Shown: piece after piece, positions 39,196-48,774 of the stretch
How the letters are laid out: each line of letters starts with the position of its first letter
How positions within the stretch are numbered: position 1 is the first letter of the stretch
Assembly (NCBI RefSeq): GCF_039540065.1
Contig: NZ_CP154278.1
Span: 868,001 to 932,000 of the forward strand
Source: Wolbachia endosymbiont of Encarsia formosa
GTDB taxonomy: Bacteria; Pseudomonadota; Alphaproteobacteria; Rickettsiales; Anaplasmataceae
Direction: 5' to 3'
DNA length: 64,000 bases
The notes under the pieces: generated by a model
What the model was told of the DNA's origin: nothing
Databases searched by the model: none
Seen by the model: only the letters and a program-made list of their open reading frames with translations
Translations under genes and position numbers: made by a program

Positions 39196-39579
39196 ATGGA
39201 AAAATTAATAAAAATAAAGTTACCAGAAGATTACGTTCCTTCAGAAAATGAAGAATATATGAACGTAAAACAACTGGAATACTTTAGCTTAAAGTTACAA
39301 TCAATATTCTCTGAACTGGAGAAACAAGATCTAGAAGATAGTAGTATTTATTCTGATAGAGATAGTGAAAATGGAGAATTAATTAAGCGCCGAAAAGATA
39401 GAAAAGAAAAAATTAAGGAGGCGTTGGAAAAAATAAAATTAGGCATTTATGGTTACTGCGATGGAACGGGAGAAGAAATAGGAGTCGAAAGACTTAAAGC
39501 TAATCCGCTTGCTATGTATTGTATTGAAGAACAAGAGAGAATAGAAAAAGAAAAGAACGTTTATAACATTAATGATTAG
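39196..39579 (+). CDS. dksA: DksA-type transcription factor
   Basis: A 127-residue protein with the coiled-coil (SLKLQSIFSELEKQDLEDSS, then RKEKIKEALEKIKLGIYGYC) and C-terminal segment GYCDGTGEEIGVERLKANPL typical of DksA. The usual zinc finger has four cysteines; here only two remain (GYC and MYC), the others being Thr and Glu. Similar reduced-Cys DksA proteins occur in Alphaproteobacteria and can still work. DksA alters RNA polymerase at ribosomal and stress promoters, with ppGpp where that is made. The coiled-coil tip has DRDSENGE, with the acidic residues that DksA needs. Confidence 0.85.
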   Translation: MEKLIKIKLPEDYVPSENEEYMNVKQLEYFSLKLQSIFSELEKQDLEDSSIYSDRDSENGELIKRRKDRKEKIKEALEKIKLGIYGYCDGTGEEIGVERLKANPLAMYCIEEQERIEKEKNVYNIND

Positions 39580-40047
39580 AAATTGTCCGGGAATTCAAGC
39601 ATATTTCTCTCCTTAACATAACTCTACTCATAGCCACATATATGAAATTTTCAGTGAGTAAATCTTATTCTTTCGATAGTCTTCTATTCCTAAAGCAAAA
39701 GTCCTTTCTACAACCCACCTTCTTGGCTGTACTTTAAACCCCTCATTGGTAGTAGCTAAGGCGGTGTGTCTTTGTTGACTTAGAACCTACATGAAGGCCT
39801 TTTGACAATCTCAATATCCATACCATATTCTTCCTTTATATGATTTTTAAATTTTCTCCTTGGTATCCCATCACATTTTTTTAACTATAGTATATTTTTT
39901 TCTTACTTTCCTGTATGATACTCTGGAATAGCTTTCTATTCTTGTCCATTCCCTTTGACTTAGGTCTGCTTGGTGCTTTTTTCTCGTCTTTACCCAGTAC
40001 TAAAACTTTAGATATTATAGCCTCTTTTACTAATCTCTGGACAAGCT
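39580..40047 (-). mobile_element. Decayed IS5-family remnant
   Basis: Minus-strand text in broken frames reads EEYGMDIEIVKRP, then FKVQPRRWVVERTFA, the diagnostic C-terminal segment of IS427-group IS5 transposases, and SKGMDKNRK further upstream. The ends are similar inverted sequences: TTGTCCGGGAATT at the left and TTGTCCAGAGATT read inward from 40046. About half of a full element is missing. The right end runs into the last codons of the J-domain gene at 40008. Confidence 0.6.
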
Positions 40048-41222
40048 CTAGCTTCGGTAAACTCAGTAGAAGGTTCTTTTGCAAAAAATGCAGCATGTAC
40101 AGCATTTTTAATAAAAAAACATGCGGCAAGTGCAAATATTGCTGTCGGTACATAGCGCAAAGGAAAAGCTATACTAAAAAAAGTAGTAGAAGCGACGATT
40201 AAGCAACAACAAGTCAGTATCGTTTGATCACGTAGATAACGTCTATCAACTCCACCGTATTCAGCCATCAACCCTTTAACTTTATCATTGCTACCGTATG
40301 GCAGAGTAAGCGTTTTAATCAAATTCATTACACCATTATTAGTGAAATATGGAGCACACTCTATAACTCTGGAGCCATTAACCTTCTGATTAGGATCTGC
40401 ACCATACTTTAGAAGCAACTCTAAATATTTTTCGCGTTTATCGTTGTCACAATTGATTGCTTGATATAATGGACCTCGACCATTTTTACCTAACATATTA
40501 GGATTAGCACCATATTTCAAAAGTATTTCCATAGTATGATCATCATCACACAAAAGCGCTTCAAACAAAGGATTTTCACCATTTTTATCTACCATATTAG
40601 GATCAGCACCATATTGTAACAATAACTCTACAATTCTGCTGTCGTCGAGAACCATATAATAGTATAACGAAGCTTCATTATGTAATAGCTTTATATTAGG
40701 ATCAGCACCATTTTCTAAAAGAAGTTTCAAAATACTATAATTTCTTGAATCTTTAGCTTGCATTAAAGCAATAGATAATGGAAAGTAAATACAAATAAGT
40801 TCTTCATTGATGTAATCACCAAATCTTCCATCTTTACTGCTTTTGAATTTGGAAAAAAGCTTTTCAAGAAACTTTATATCCTGATTATATAGAGCCCTAC
40901 TTAAGTAAAACCTCAAATCTCCAGGCGAATTAATTTCATTTAAATTTTCGTCAGTTAGATTTTTAACCCCTTTTATATTTTCCTTAGTGAGAAATTCATA
41001 TGCATTACCTAGCTTTTTAAATTTCTCCTCATTTTGTTTCTTTGCAGCTTCTGAATGTTTATCAGGATGATATTTTAAGGCTAATTTTCTATACTCTGAT
41101 TTAATTTCTTGTTCACTGGGCGCATCGCTTGATTCAAAACCTAATATTTTTAAAGCTTTCTTTCTACTTACAATAAATTCCCCACTGAAATATGTTAAAT
41201 TAAACGTAACCCAAAATTTCAA
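40008..41222 (-). CDS. Second J-domain and ankyrin-repeat fusion protein
   Basis: A 404-residue protein. Residues about 20-80 are a DnaJ domain (KALKILGFESSDAPSEQEIK, with HPD at 52-54 in KYHPDKHSE). Ankyrin repeats with LLQYGADPNMVDKNGENPLF and LLKYGADPNMLGKNGRGPLY occupy about residues 145-295, and two membrane helices end it. The only ATG is 41222; the leader before the J-domain is unusual. The last residues (RACPEISKRGYNI) are encoded inside the IS5 remnant, so the natural end was lost. Same domain design as the gene at 28117-30216, but different repeat text. Confidence 0.85.
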   Translation of the reverse strand: MKFWVTFNLTYFSGEFIVSRKKALKILGFESSDAPSEQEIKSEYRKLALKYHPDKHSEAAKKQNEEKFKKLGNAYEFLTKENIKGVKNLTDENLNEINSPGDLRFYLSRALYNQDIKFLEKLFSKFKSSKDGRFGDYINEELICIYFPLSIALMQAKDSRNYSILKLLLENGADPNIKLLHNEASLYYYMVLDDSRIVELLLQYGADPNMVDKNGENPLFEALLCDDDHTMEILLKYGANPNMLGKNGRGPLYQAINCDNDKREKYLELLLKYGADPNQKVNGSRVIECAPYFTNNGVMNLIKTLTLPYGSNDKVKGLMAEYGGVDRRYLRDQTILTCCCLIVASTTFFSIAFPLRYVPTAIFALAACFFIKNAVHAAFFAKEPSTEFTEARACPEISKRGYNI

Positions 41223-41479
41223 AAAGTAAGGCTTTTATGTCAAAATTGCATCTATTTCATAACTGTACAAATATTGTAGATCAGGAAACTTCAGTCCTTG
41301 ATACTGGAATAACATCTCTATAATACTCCGGGCCAATCTAAATATTAAGAAATTTACCATATAAAAAAAGGCAAAAGAAAACCTATTAGCTATTATCTAT
41401 TTTTTAAATTTACGTTCTTTATTGTCTCATTTGACGTTCACTAAACAGAATGTAGTCTAAGTACAAACTTGTGAAAGGC

Positions 41480-42760
41480 TTATGTGTAATGCTTCTCCAC
41501 ATAATCACTAATAATTTCCTTAAATTCTTCAAAAATATTATCACCTTGTAAAGTTTTGAAATATTTGCCGTCTTTGTAGACTGCTGAAACAGGTTTTTCT
41601 CCGTATCCAGGTAGGCTAATCCCCAGATTTGCATGTTTGCTCTCTCCAGGACCATTTACTATGCATCCCATAACAGCAACGTTCATATACTCTACACCAG
41701 AATTCTTTTTCTTCCATACCGGCATATGAGTTTTTATGTAGCCATTTACTTCCTTAGTTAATATACGAAAACGATCGCTACTTGTGCGTCCACAACCAGG
41801 ACATGAACTCACCTGAGGGTTAAAGTAGCGCAAACCTATAGACTGTAGTATTTCCTGACATACTACCACCTCATTAGTGCGTGATTCACCAGGGCGCTGA
41901 GTTAAAGAAGCCCGGATAGTGTCTCCAATACCATTTTGCAATAAATAAGTAAGCCCTGCTGTGGTATTTACTACGCCTTTGTTACCCATACCAGCTTCGG
42001 TTAAACCCAAATGCAGCGCATAATTATAAGATTTTGCAAGTGCCGTATAAACTAAAATTAAATCCTGCACTCTACTGACTTTACATGAAATGATTATTTT
42101 TTCTGCACTCAGGCCAATCTCTTCAGCTTTTTTTGCACTACCAAGAGCAGACATTACAAGCGTCTTACGTAATATAACATCAGAAGTTTTTGGATTACTA
42201 GACAATGAGTTTTCATCCATTAATTTTTGTGAAAGGTACTTATCAAGACTACCCCAATTTACTCCAATTCTGACAGGAAGATCATGCGTTATTGCATACT
42301 CTATAATTTTTTCAAATTTTTCATCACGTTTATCACCAAAGCCTATATTACCTGGATTTATCCTAATTTTACCCAGAATTTTAATGTTGTCTGGATAATC
42401 CTGAATCAGCCTGTAGAGCTCATATTGTCCACAGCCTACTAATATCTTACCATCAAAGCCTTCTTTATTTATTTCCTCTACTATATAAGGTATTGCTTTT
42501 GCTACTTCCTCTGAGTTCAAAGCAATTCGCACCAATTCTGAACCTGCATGCGCTAGTTCTATTACTTCTTTTGCATATTTCTGAGCACTGCTTTTTATGT
42601 TGTCAGAATCTATATGTGCACCAAGTGCCATGGATTGAACAACTATAGGATTATTTCCACCTATCTTCACTTGTCCAACTTTTACAGTATGAGTTTTATG
42701 CCTGGAAACCGGCGATGACTCATATGCATCATCACTCAATGTCAGTTCTCTATCTAGCAT
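41480..42760 (-). CDS. ispG: 4-hydroxy-3-methylbut-2-enyl diphosphate synthase
   Basis: A 426-residue iron-sulfur enzyme. Key text is [14 protein letters not shown] near the start, [15 protein letters not shown] (family: E-x-G-x-G), and the cluster cysteines in [13 protein letters not shown] and [16 protein letters not shown]. It converts methylerythritol cyclodiphosphate to HMBPP in the MEP pathway and works upstream of ispH, with electrons from ferredoxin or flavodoxin. Length is normal. It lies apart from ispE, 20 kb away. Confidence 0.95.
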   Translation of the reverse strand: MLDRELTLSDDAYESSPVSRHKTHTVKVGQVKIGGNNPIVVQSMALGAHIDSDNIKSSAQKYAKEVIELAHAGSELVRIALNSEEVAKAIPYIVEEINKEGFDGKILVGCGQYELYRLIQDYPDNIKILGKIRINPGNIGFGDKRDEKFEKIIEYAITHDLPVRIGVNWGSLDKYLSQKLMDENSLSSNPKTSDVILRKTLVMSALGSAKKAEEIGLSAEKIIISCKVSRVQDLILVYTALAKSYNYALHLGLTEAGMGNKGVVNTTAGLTYLLQNGIGDTIRASLTQRPGESRTNEVVVCQEILQSIGLRYFNPQVSSCPGCGRTSSDRFRILTKEVNGYIKTHMPVWKKKNSGVEYMNVAVMGCIVNGPGESKHANLGISLPGYGEKPVSAVYKDGKYFKTLQGDNIFEEFKEIISDYVEKHYT

Positions 42761-42776
42761 ATTATTAATCGTGACA

Positions 42777-43403
42777 CTATTTTACTGTGTCAACTACACT
42801 GCCAAATGAACTTGAACCATTTAAACTATTTTGTGGTGTTCTATTTAGATCAGTAATAGAATTATGAGAGCACGTTCTTCTTGATGGACTTTCTTTTATA
42901 GTAACATTTATAGGGGAAACTTTTTTTTCTCGTGTTGAAGTAACTTTTTTCCCTTTTTGTTGTTCACTTTTATGCTGCTTACTTTCATACTGAGAAACTG
43001 GCTCTTGATCTATAAATACAGCACCCTTTAAACGTGCAAGATTAATACCATGCTGATTGATCATAGCATCCTCCCCATCTTCAACTATGCAAGCTCCCAC
43101 GTTGTTTGGCTCGTTATCAAGGCTAGCAATTTTTTTTTCTTTTAATTTTTTGATTAGATCTTCTTTATTTATAGCTAGATCTTGTAACTTTCTTTTCTTG
43201 AGAATATCCCTACGCTTTTCATATAGTTTATATGAATCAGCAAATTCCTCATCTGCATGAAAATTTGTACCACCAGGATTACCAGGAGGTATGTACCTTT
43301 TACTAAGCTTCACTTTAGACTTAGCTTCAACATTATGTACAGTAAAGAAACTAGAAACCAAAAGTATTAATATAAATAAAACTTTAGAAAAGATCTTAAG
43401 CAT
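42777..43403 (-). CDS. Hypothetical secreted protein with charged body
   Basis: A 208-residue protein starting at ATG 43403, chosen because a clear signal peptide begins there ([20 protein letters not shown], cleaved near VEAKS); an in-frame ATG at 43451 would put extra residues before it. The mature part is Lys- and Glu-rich, with a helical segment ([20 protein letters not shown]), then low-complexity text with [14 protein letters not shown] recognise no family. It ends 17 bases before ispG on the same strand, so they may be co-transcribed. It could sit in the periplasm. Confidence 0.65.
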   Translation of the reverse strand: MLKIFSKVLFILILLVSSFFTVHNVEAKSKVKLSKRYIPPGNPGGTNFHADEEFADSYKLYEKRRDILKKRKLQDLAINKEDLIKKLKEKKIASLDNEPNNVGACIVEDGEDAMINQHGINLARLKGAVFIDQEPVSQYESKQHKSEQQKGKKVTSTREKKVSPINVTIKESPSRRTCSHNSITDLNRTPQNSLNGSSSFGSVVDTVK

Positions 43404-43529
43404 ACTATAGTCAATATTGTGCTTTAAAAGATACCAATTAATAAACTTCAAGTAAATCAGAATCTCTACTAACTTTATAATACAAACATCTTTCTAAAAA
43501 ATTTACTACCAAAACCTGCAAAATCTAAA

Positions 43530-43572
43530 AGAAGTGGAAGGTGTTACAAATTTTGTAACACCTTTTCAAGAA
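43530..43572 (-). terminator. Hairpin after the 171-residue membrane protein
   Basis: GGTGTTACAAA and TTTGTAACACC form a strong stem within 43540-43562, followed on the minus strand by a weak T-rich run. It begins directly after the 43577 stop. Confidence 0.6.
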
Positions 43573-43576
43573 GAGG

Positions 43577-44092
43577 TTAGCACTTTTCTAAGCTATTATT
43601 TAGTTTTTCAGCACTATCGACACTAAACTTCTCATTTGTTGGTGTATCTTTAGATGAGTCGTTTTTCTTTTCCCTATCAAGCTTAACTCCTTGATAAATA
43701 CAGAATGCAACGAAACTAGTTACTGCTATTGCAGCAACAGCACTGACTATGGCACAAATTAGTAGTGTTTTTTCTTGATCTGCTACTGTTTCTATCAAAT
43801 CTTCAATTTGTCCCGTGTGATCAGATACTGTTTTAGATAGTCCTGGGTTTTCCTCGTCCCCTAGTACGATTTTTCGTACATCTTCAAACTGCTTAGTACC
43901 AACCTTGTCTCCTAATGCACTAAAAACTTTTCTAAACTGCTCAGTATCTATCGTTTGATCTCCTTGCAATGTTTTTAATGCACTGAATACCTTTTGAAAC
44001 TGCTCAGCATCCATCTGTTGAAGTTTTTCTAGTGCTTCTATTTTCGGTTCATTAGAACCGAATAACAAATCATGAAACCAATTTGTTGACAT
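43577..44092 (-). CDS. Hypothetical single-membrane-helix protein with internal repeat
   Basis: A 171-residue protein. The N-terminal half has two copies of a short helix, EQFQKVFSALKTL and EQFRKVFSALGDK, and a third weaker one (KQFEDVRKIVLGD). A single hydrophobic segment at about 110-132 (LLICAIVSAVAAIAVTSFVA) follows, with a charged Ser-rich tail. The shape, helical domain plus membrane anchor plus disordered tail, suggests a surface or inclusion-membrane protein. I recognise no family. It is transcribed alone, with a hairpin terminator after the stop. Confidence 0.65.
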   Translation of the reverse strand: MSTNWFHDLLFGSNEPKIEALEKLQQMDAEQFQKVFSALKTLQGDQTIDTEQFRKVFSALGDKVGTKQFEDVRKIVLGDEENPGLSKTVSDHTGQIEDLIETVADQEKTLLICAIVSAVAAIAVTSFVAFCIYQGVKLDREKKNDSSKDTPTNEKFSVDSAEKLNNSLEKC

Positions 44093-44211
44093 TTTTACCC
44101 CCTAGCTAATTAATATATTATAATTTTACATTTCCAATGTTTAAATTATTATTAAATTAACTATCATTATAAATTGGTCTTAAAATAACTTTCTTTGGTT
44201 TAAGTTAATGG

Positions 44212-46323
44212 TTATTCTACCAATATCTCTCTCTTTCCTGAGTAACTCGGAGCACTGACAATACCTTCTTTCTCCATTCTTTCAACAATATTTGCAGCTC
44301 TGTTATAGCCTATTCTAAGTTGCCTTTGAATGTAACTAGTTGAAACCTTTTGATCTCTCTGAATAATGGCCACTGCTTGATTGTAGAGGTCATTTTCTTC
44401 ATCATCTGTTTCACCTTCTGATTCCGCAAAAGAATTTTCATCTTCTCGAGTGATTTCCTCCATGTAGTTTGGCTCACCTTGCGTTTTCAGATGATCAACT
44501 ATATTTTGCACCTCATCATCACTTACAAATGGACCGTGAACTCGAATAATCTTGCCACCAGAAGCCATATAAAGCATATCACCCATACCAAGCAATTGTT
44601 CAGCTCCTTGTTCACCAAGTATTGTACGGCTATCTATCTTAGAAGTAACAGCAAAACTAATTCTCGTTGGAAAGTTTGCTTTTATCACACCTGTTATCAC
44701 ATCTACAGACGGGCGTTGCGTTGCCATTATGATGTGTATTCCTGCAGCACGAGCCATCTGAGCTAAACGTTGAATAGAGCATTCTATATCTTTGCCAGCA
44801 ACAAGCATTAAATCTGCCATTTCATCTACAATCACCACAATATACGGAAATGTCTCCATTTTAAGTGGTATTTTTTCAAACAAAGGTTTACCCGTTGTTG
44901 AGTTAAACCCAATCTGTACAACACGTTCCAATTCTATTCCGCTATTCATCGCTTCTGTAATTTTTTGATTATAGTTTATTACATTCCGCACATTTAAATA
45001 TGACATCATACGATAGCGATTTTCCATCTCTTTCACGATCCACTTAAGAGCAATAACAGCTTTTTTTGGCTCTGTTACCACTGGTGTTATTAGATGCGGT
45101 ATTGGATCATATATTGAAAGCTCAAGCATTTTTGGATCGATCATTATCATCTTGCATTCATCAGGACTTAGTCGATAAACAAGCGACAGAATCATCGTGT
45201 TAATTGCAACCGACTTACCTGACCCTGTAGTTCCGGCAACAAGCAAGTGGGGCATTTTAGTCAGATCTGCAATAACTGGTTTTCCGCTTATTTCCTTGCC
45301 AAGCGCAATTGGAAGATTTAAGTTTGCATTTTGGTATTCTGGCGATTCAAGTAAATCACGCAGCATTACAATCTCTCGCTCCTTGTTTGGCAATTCTATT
45401 CCCATAGCATTTTGTCCACGAATTATTGAAATACGTGCAGAAAGTGCACTCATTGAACGTGCAATATCATCTGCAAGACCAATCACTCTTGCAGATTTTG
45501 TACCTGCTTGTGGTTCAAGTTTGTATAAAGTCACAACCGGTCCATAACATACACTTATAATTTTTCCTTGCACGCCAAAATCACTCAGCACCTGTTCGAG
45601 CAGAGATAAATTCTTATTGCTCTCTAATGCATTCAACTGTTTTCTCTGCATAGATTCTTCTACTTTAGAAAGTAAGTGAATGCTTGGAAACTCAAACTCG
45701 CTAGAAGGTGGTTTAAAAATCTCTTCAGTAGCTTTTTTCTGTCTTTCTTTTTGTTGTTGTCTAGTGGTTCTATATTTTCCCTCTATTACTAATGGTGCTA
45801 TTGAATAATCAGTAGTTTTACGTAACCTGAAAAACAGAATCTTTGCAAAAAGGGAAAATATTTTTTTACATAGGAAAAGTAAAGAATAAACTGCTCTCTT
45901 CCAACCAATCAATCCTACAATACCTACCGATGCTACTACTGCAAATATGTAAGATTGAAAGTTATTAATTAGTGCATTACCAACCATTCCACCGTGCATG
46001 TACCTAGCAGTGATACCGAGCGAAAGTTGCGAAAATATAGCATATATTGCTACATTGATTAACGTTAAGTAAAGAATTTTCAGCAATGATGCTCTAAAAA
46101 TTAAAAAGTAAACTATGGTTGTAGCTATTGTAATACTAGCTAGTCCAAGAAATTGAACCAATATATCAGCTAAATATGAACCTACTATTCCACCTAAATT
46201 TGTTACTTCCTCATTTGTAGCTGTGTTTAAGGATTGATCTTTATAATTATAGCTAAAAACCGATATATATATATACATTAATAGTGAAAAGTATATCGCT
46301 GATTTTAGGTATTTTTTTAACAT
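44212..46323 (-). CDS. ftsK: DNA translocase FtsK
   Basis: A 703-residue protein. Four N-terminal helices (to about residue 170), a short linker, and the motor: Walker A LLVAGTTGSGKSVAINT, IVVIVDEMADLMLVAGKD (Walker B), and IIMATQRPSVDVITGVIKAN. The winged-helix gamma domain at the end is intact (YNQAVAIIQRDQKVSTSYIQ, then RQLRIGYNRAANIVERMEKEG). It moves chromosome ends through the division septum to dif. The very short linker is typical of reduced genomes. The yggT gene starts directly upstream, its stop one base from the ftsK ATG. Confidence 0.95.
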   Translation of the reverse strand: MLKKYLKSAIYFSLLMYIYISVFSYNYKDQSLNTATNEEVTNLGGIVGSYLADILVQFLGLASITIATTIVYFLIFRASLLKILYLTLINVAIYAIFSQLSLGITARYMHGGMVGNALINNFQSYIFAVVASVGIVGLIGWKRAVYSLLFLCKKIFSLFAKILFFRLRKTTDYSIAPLVIEGKYRTTRQQQKERQKKATEEIFKPPSSEFEFPSIHLLSKVEESMQRKQLNALESNKNLSLLEQVLSDFGVQGKIISVCYGPVVTLYKLEPQAGTKSARVIGLADDIARSMSALSARISIIRGQNAMGIELPNKEREIVMLRDLLESPEYQNANLNLPIALGKEISGKPVIADLTKMPHLLVAGTTGSGKSVAINTMILSLVYRLSPDECKMIMIDPKMLELSIYDPIPHLITPVVTEPKKAVIALKWIVKEMENRYRMMSYLNVRNVINYNQKITEAMNSGIELERVVQIGFNSTTGKPLFEKIPLKMETFPYIVVIVDEMADLMLVAGKDIECSIQRLAQMARAAGIHIIMATQRPSVDVITGVIKANFPTRISFAVTSKIDSRTILGEQGAEQLLGMGDMLYMASGGKIIRVHGPFVSDDEVQNIVDHLKTQGEPNYMEEITREDENSFAESEGETDDEENDLYNQAVAIIQRDQKVSTSYIQRQLRIGYNRAANIVERMEKEGIVSAPSYSGKREILVE

Positions 46324-46602
46324 CTACTTAAAGTAGTAAGTAATTGTATATTTTACAAAGTGAATTGCTATTATCAATATCATCACGGATAAATCTAATC
46401 CATTTAATGGTTTTATATACCTTCTGATAACCTTTAGTGGAGGATAAGTGAGTCGGTTTAAAGTTTGCATTATGTTACTTACAATCTCATTATACATGTT
46501 AACCACATTAAATTTAATCAACAAATCGAGAACAACTGAGCATATTAGAATGAAGCTGTAAAGATCAAGTAACAGGTTAAGTAAGTATATGATTGGATGC
46601 AT
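46324..46602 (-). CDS. YggT family membrane protein
   Basis: A 92-residue protein with two hydrophobic segments and the family text LNRLTYPPLKVIRRYIKPLN. YggT proteins are linked to osmotic or cell-division functions and, in plastids, to cytochrome assembly; the role here is not shown. It abuts ftsK, with which it is probably co-transcribed. Both helices and the central loop are present, so the gene looks intact. Confidence 0.85.
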   Translation of the reverse strand: MHPIIYLLNLLLDLYSFILICSVVLDLLIKFNVVNMYNEIVSNIMQTLNRLTYPPLKVIRRYIKPLNGLDLSVMILIIAIHFVKYTITYYFK

Positions 46603-46674
46603 ATTACTAATTTATACTAAAACCTATTATGTGTAGTGATAGATATAAAATCAAGCCCACGATAATTTTCATAC

Positions 46675-47817
46675 TTAAACAGGCATAAATAATAACTGAT
46701 TAGTCTGTTTATCAACAGAAATGTCCACTACTTGCTGCCTTGGATTTCCTTTACTGTAAAATTCTTCAATTTCCTGCAGTGCCAATGTTACATCTCGAAG
46801 CAAAATTGATGTTTCACAGCTATTTGGAACTTGCTCTCTAAAATATCCACTGGATGAATAATAATAGACGGCAAGGTTTATCAAATCAAGCACATCATTT
46901 CGTTCTAATTGTGCAATGCCTGTTTTAGAACAAAAACCAACCACTCCAATATTAGCATCAAAAAATATGTATCTATTGTTTTCTCCCTTATATATTAGCA
47001 TAGCATGCCCTTCTTTATTTAGCTTTCCATCTTTATAATAATAACGGCGGCGGCAGCTAAACATTATATAATGCTCTGATTCTGTATTATCTAATGCATG
47101 CTCAAGTTGCTTTTGAGAAATGTAAGCTTGTTTTTTTGTTTTAGGATCAAAGGAAAATTTTTGTTTATTACGCAAAGTATTCTCATACAAAACGAAACTT
47201 TTACTCTTTTTAGCATCATAAAGACATAAAATAGGCAAGCACTCCGATAGAACTAGTATCAAATGTAACTGCCGTTCTTTTTCTCCCTTGCCATTAAGGT
47301 AATCTATAATGTCTTGCTCGGTTATTTCATTCTTTAGTCTATCAAAAAAACTTGAAAAGTCTTCTCTACTTTCTAGCTTCATAGAAACAATTAAGTTACT
47401 TAATGGGTTACATAATCCGTTTTGAGGATTAAAGCCTAGAATTTTTCTGTACCATCCACTCAATGTTGGCATATTCCCTATGGCTTTGGAAATATGTCGA
47501 TTTAATTTAAATATGATGCCATCTTCTCCCTTAAATTTTTGTATATACTCTTCATAAGCCGACTTTACCTGAGCATATGATATTATTTCTGTGTACTGAT
47601 ATTTCCCTTTGCTGTCTTTATAAATTCCTTTTATATTACAAGCAATGCCATTCTCTATATCTTGCGTGATAACAAAGTCTTCAATTTCAATAGTTTGGTT
47701 TAAAAATTCTGCAATATCTCTTTTTGAAAAAGTTCGATCAAAGGCTTTTCCATTAGCGTCTTTAAAAAAGACTCTGACTTCATCTCCCTTGAGAAGACGA
47801 ATTTTTGATATTTGCAA
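46675..47817 (-). CDS. Candidate YopT-like (C58-type) cysteine protease
   Basis: A 380-residue open frame beginning at TTG 47817. It carries a possible catalytic triad: Cys136 in NGLCNPLSNLI, His271 in EGHAMLIY, and Asp287 in FFDANIG. In YopT, Cys, His and Asp occur in similar surroundings (GHA..., FDPN-G) and His and Asp are 16 residues apart, as here. YopT-type proteases are host-directed effectors, so a role at the host interface is inferred. The natural start seems to be ATG 47859 (MSTYIKEYVNDIC) with a moderate AGG site, but an in-frame TGA at 47818-47820 separates it from this frame. Either TTG is used or the gene is damaged. Confidence 0.5.
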   Translation of the reverse strand: MQISKIRLLKGDEVRVFFKDANGKAFDRTFSKRDIAEFLNQTIEIEDFVITQDIENGIACNIKGIYKDSKGKYQYTEIISYAQVKSAYEEYIQKFKGEDGIIFKLNRHISKAIGNMPTLSGWYRKILGFNPQNGLCNPLSNLIVSMKLESREDFSSFFDRLKNEITEQDIIDYLNGKGEKERQLHLILVLSECLPILCLYDAKKSKSFVLYENTLRNKQKFSFDPKTKKQAYISQKQLEHALDNTESEHYIMFSCRRRYYYKDGKLNKEGHAMLIYKGENNRYIFFDANIGVVGFCSKTGIAQLERNDVLDLINLAVYYYSSSGYFREQVPNSCETSILLRDVTLALQEIEEFYSKGNPRQQVVDISVDKQTNQLLFMPV

Positions 47818-47859
47818 TCAACAAATATCGTTGACGTACTCTTTTATATACGTTGACAT

Positions 47860-48131
47860 TACTGCTACCTAATATTTTAATAATATATTAAGTATAACAT
47901 AAGATATTTAAATTTTAAAGATTTTTATTAAAATTTAATAAGATGTTGTAATCTTTGATTCCAAGTGAATAAAAAATTTATTGATAAATTAACGGAGAGA
48001 TGTGTACTTTATGAATAGCTTTTTGATCATGTTTATTACATGCAGGATAAGTGTTCAGGTACGTATGAAACCAGCGCTTCTTTTATTATCACCTCTTGTT
48101 ACCTAAATAGCCTCTGTTCAAGTAGCCCCTT
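47860..48131. other. Gene-free stretch upstream of the protease-like gene
   Basis: AT-rich sequence with no ORF that I can support. It should hold the promoter of the protease-like gene; I saw no strong consensus box. WPE-type material begins at 48132. Confidence 0.5.
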
Positions 48132-48245
48132 TGTTGTCATCCCAGTGCCTAGACATTGGGATCCAGATTGGCACTAAGTTGGTAAACATGAAAGCGCTTT
48201 ACAACGTTTTTTATGTGAAAGCCAATGTTAGCTACTCAAATGATA
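48132..48245. repeat. WPE-type repeat, degenerate
   Basis: TTGTTGTCATCCCAGTGCCT and then ATTGGGATCCAG match arms seen at 51839-51940. The second arm at about 48218-48240 (GCCAATGTTAGCTACTCAAA) is degenerate. It is followed directly by copy 2 of the 29-base repeat. Confidence 0.6.
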
Positions 48246-48246
48246 C

Positions 48247-48275
48247 CATTTGTTATAAACTCACTTTTACTCTAT
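48247..48275. repeat. 29-base direct repeat, copy 2
   Basis: Identical to 25974-26002. Both copies end in ACTCTAT and follow short WPE-like text (TAGCTAC). Confidence 0.8.
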
Positions 48276-48330
48276 GGTCTTGTCGATATCCTGAACAGAT
48301 ACAATATTTTTTATTTATAAAATGAAGTAA

Positions 48331-48759
48331 CTACTTATCGTAAAGTTGATCTATAGATATGATACTGCCATTTGACGATTTTTCAGCACATTCTTCATCT
48401 TCGTATTCTTTATCAGAATCAACGCTAAATAATAAAGTATCTCCTGAAATTTTATCATGAAACTCACTAATAGCAAAAAACGGCACAGTGACTTGTTCTT
48501 GTTTTCCACGAAAGCTCAAACTGACGCTAAACTTATCCTCCAAAACTTTTAGACTATAAAATTGGTGCTGTAATATAATAAGCATTTGAGTAGGATATGA
48601 TTCTTTCAAGTAGTCTGGTATGACAACACCATTAAATCGCGTAAAAAACAGTATCTCTAAGTGAGGAGTAAAAACATTATCTAATATAGTATCTAGAGCC
48701 TTTTTGATAACTTGAAATTTAGCATAACTAAGCGACTTTTGATAATATGTTTTATCCAT
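48331..48759 (-). CDS. sspB: ClpXP adaptor SspB
   Basis: A 142-residue protein of the SspB family in its alphaproteobacterial form. The N-terminal helix LSYAKFQVIKKALDTILDNV, the beta-sandwich with KVLEDKFSVSLSFRGKQEQV, and VPFFAISEFHDK (family: VPF-A-x-x-F) are present. The tail is acidic and flexible; in E. coli the end of that tail docks on ClpX. SspB holds ssrA-tagged proteins and passes them to ClpXP. The gene starts about 20 bases after the tmRNA gene on the same strand, so tag and adaptor are probably produced from one region. Confidence 0.85.
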   Translation of the reverse strand: MDKTYYQKSLSYAKFQVIKKALDTILDNVFTPHLEILFFTRFNGVVIPDYLKESYPTQMLIILQHQFYSLKVLEDKFSVSLSFRGKQEQVTVPFFAISEFHDKISGDTLLFSVDSDKEYEDEECAEKSSNGSIISIDQLYDK

Positions 48760-48774
48760 ATAACCCTTACATGT

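Noticed and set aside
39881-40153. 90-residue ORF on the minus strand near the J-domain gene
   Set aside because: It overlaps the J-domain gene in another frame and the IS5 remnant; no independent support.
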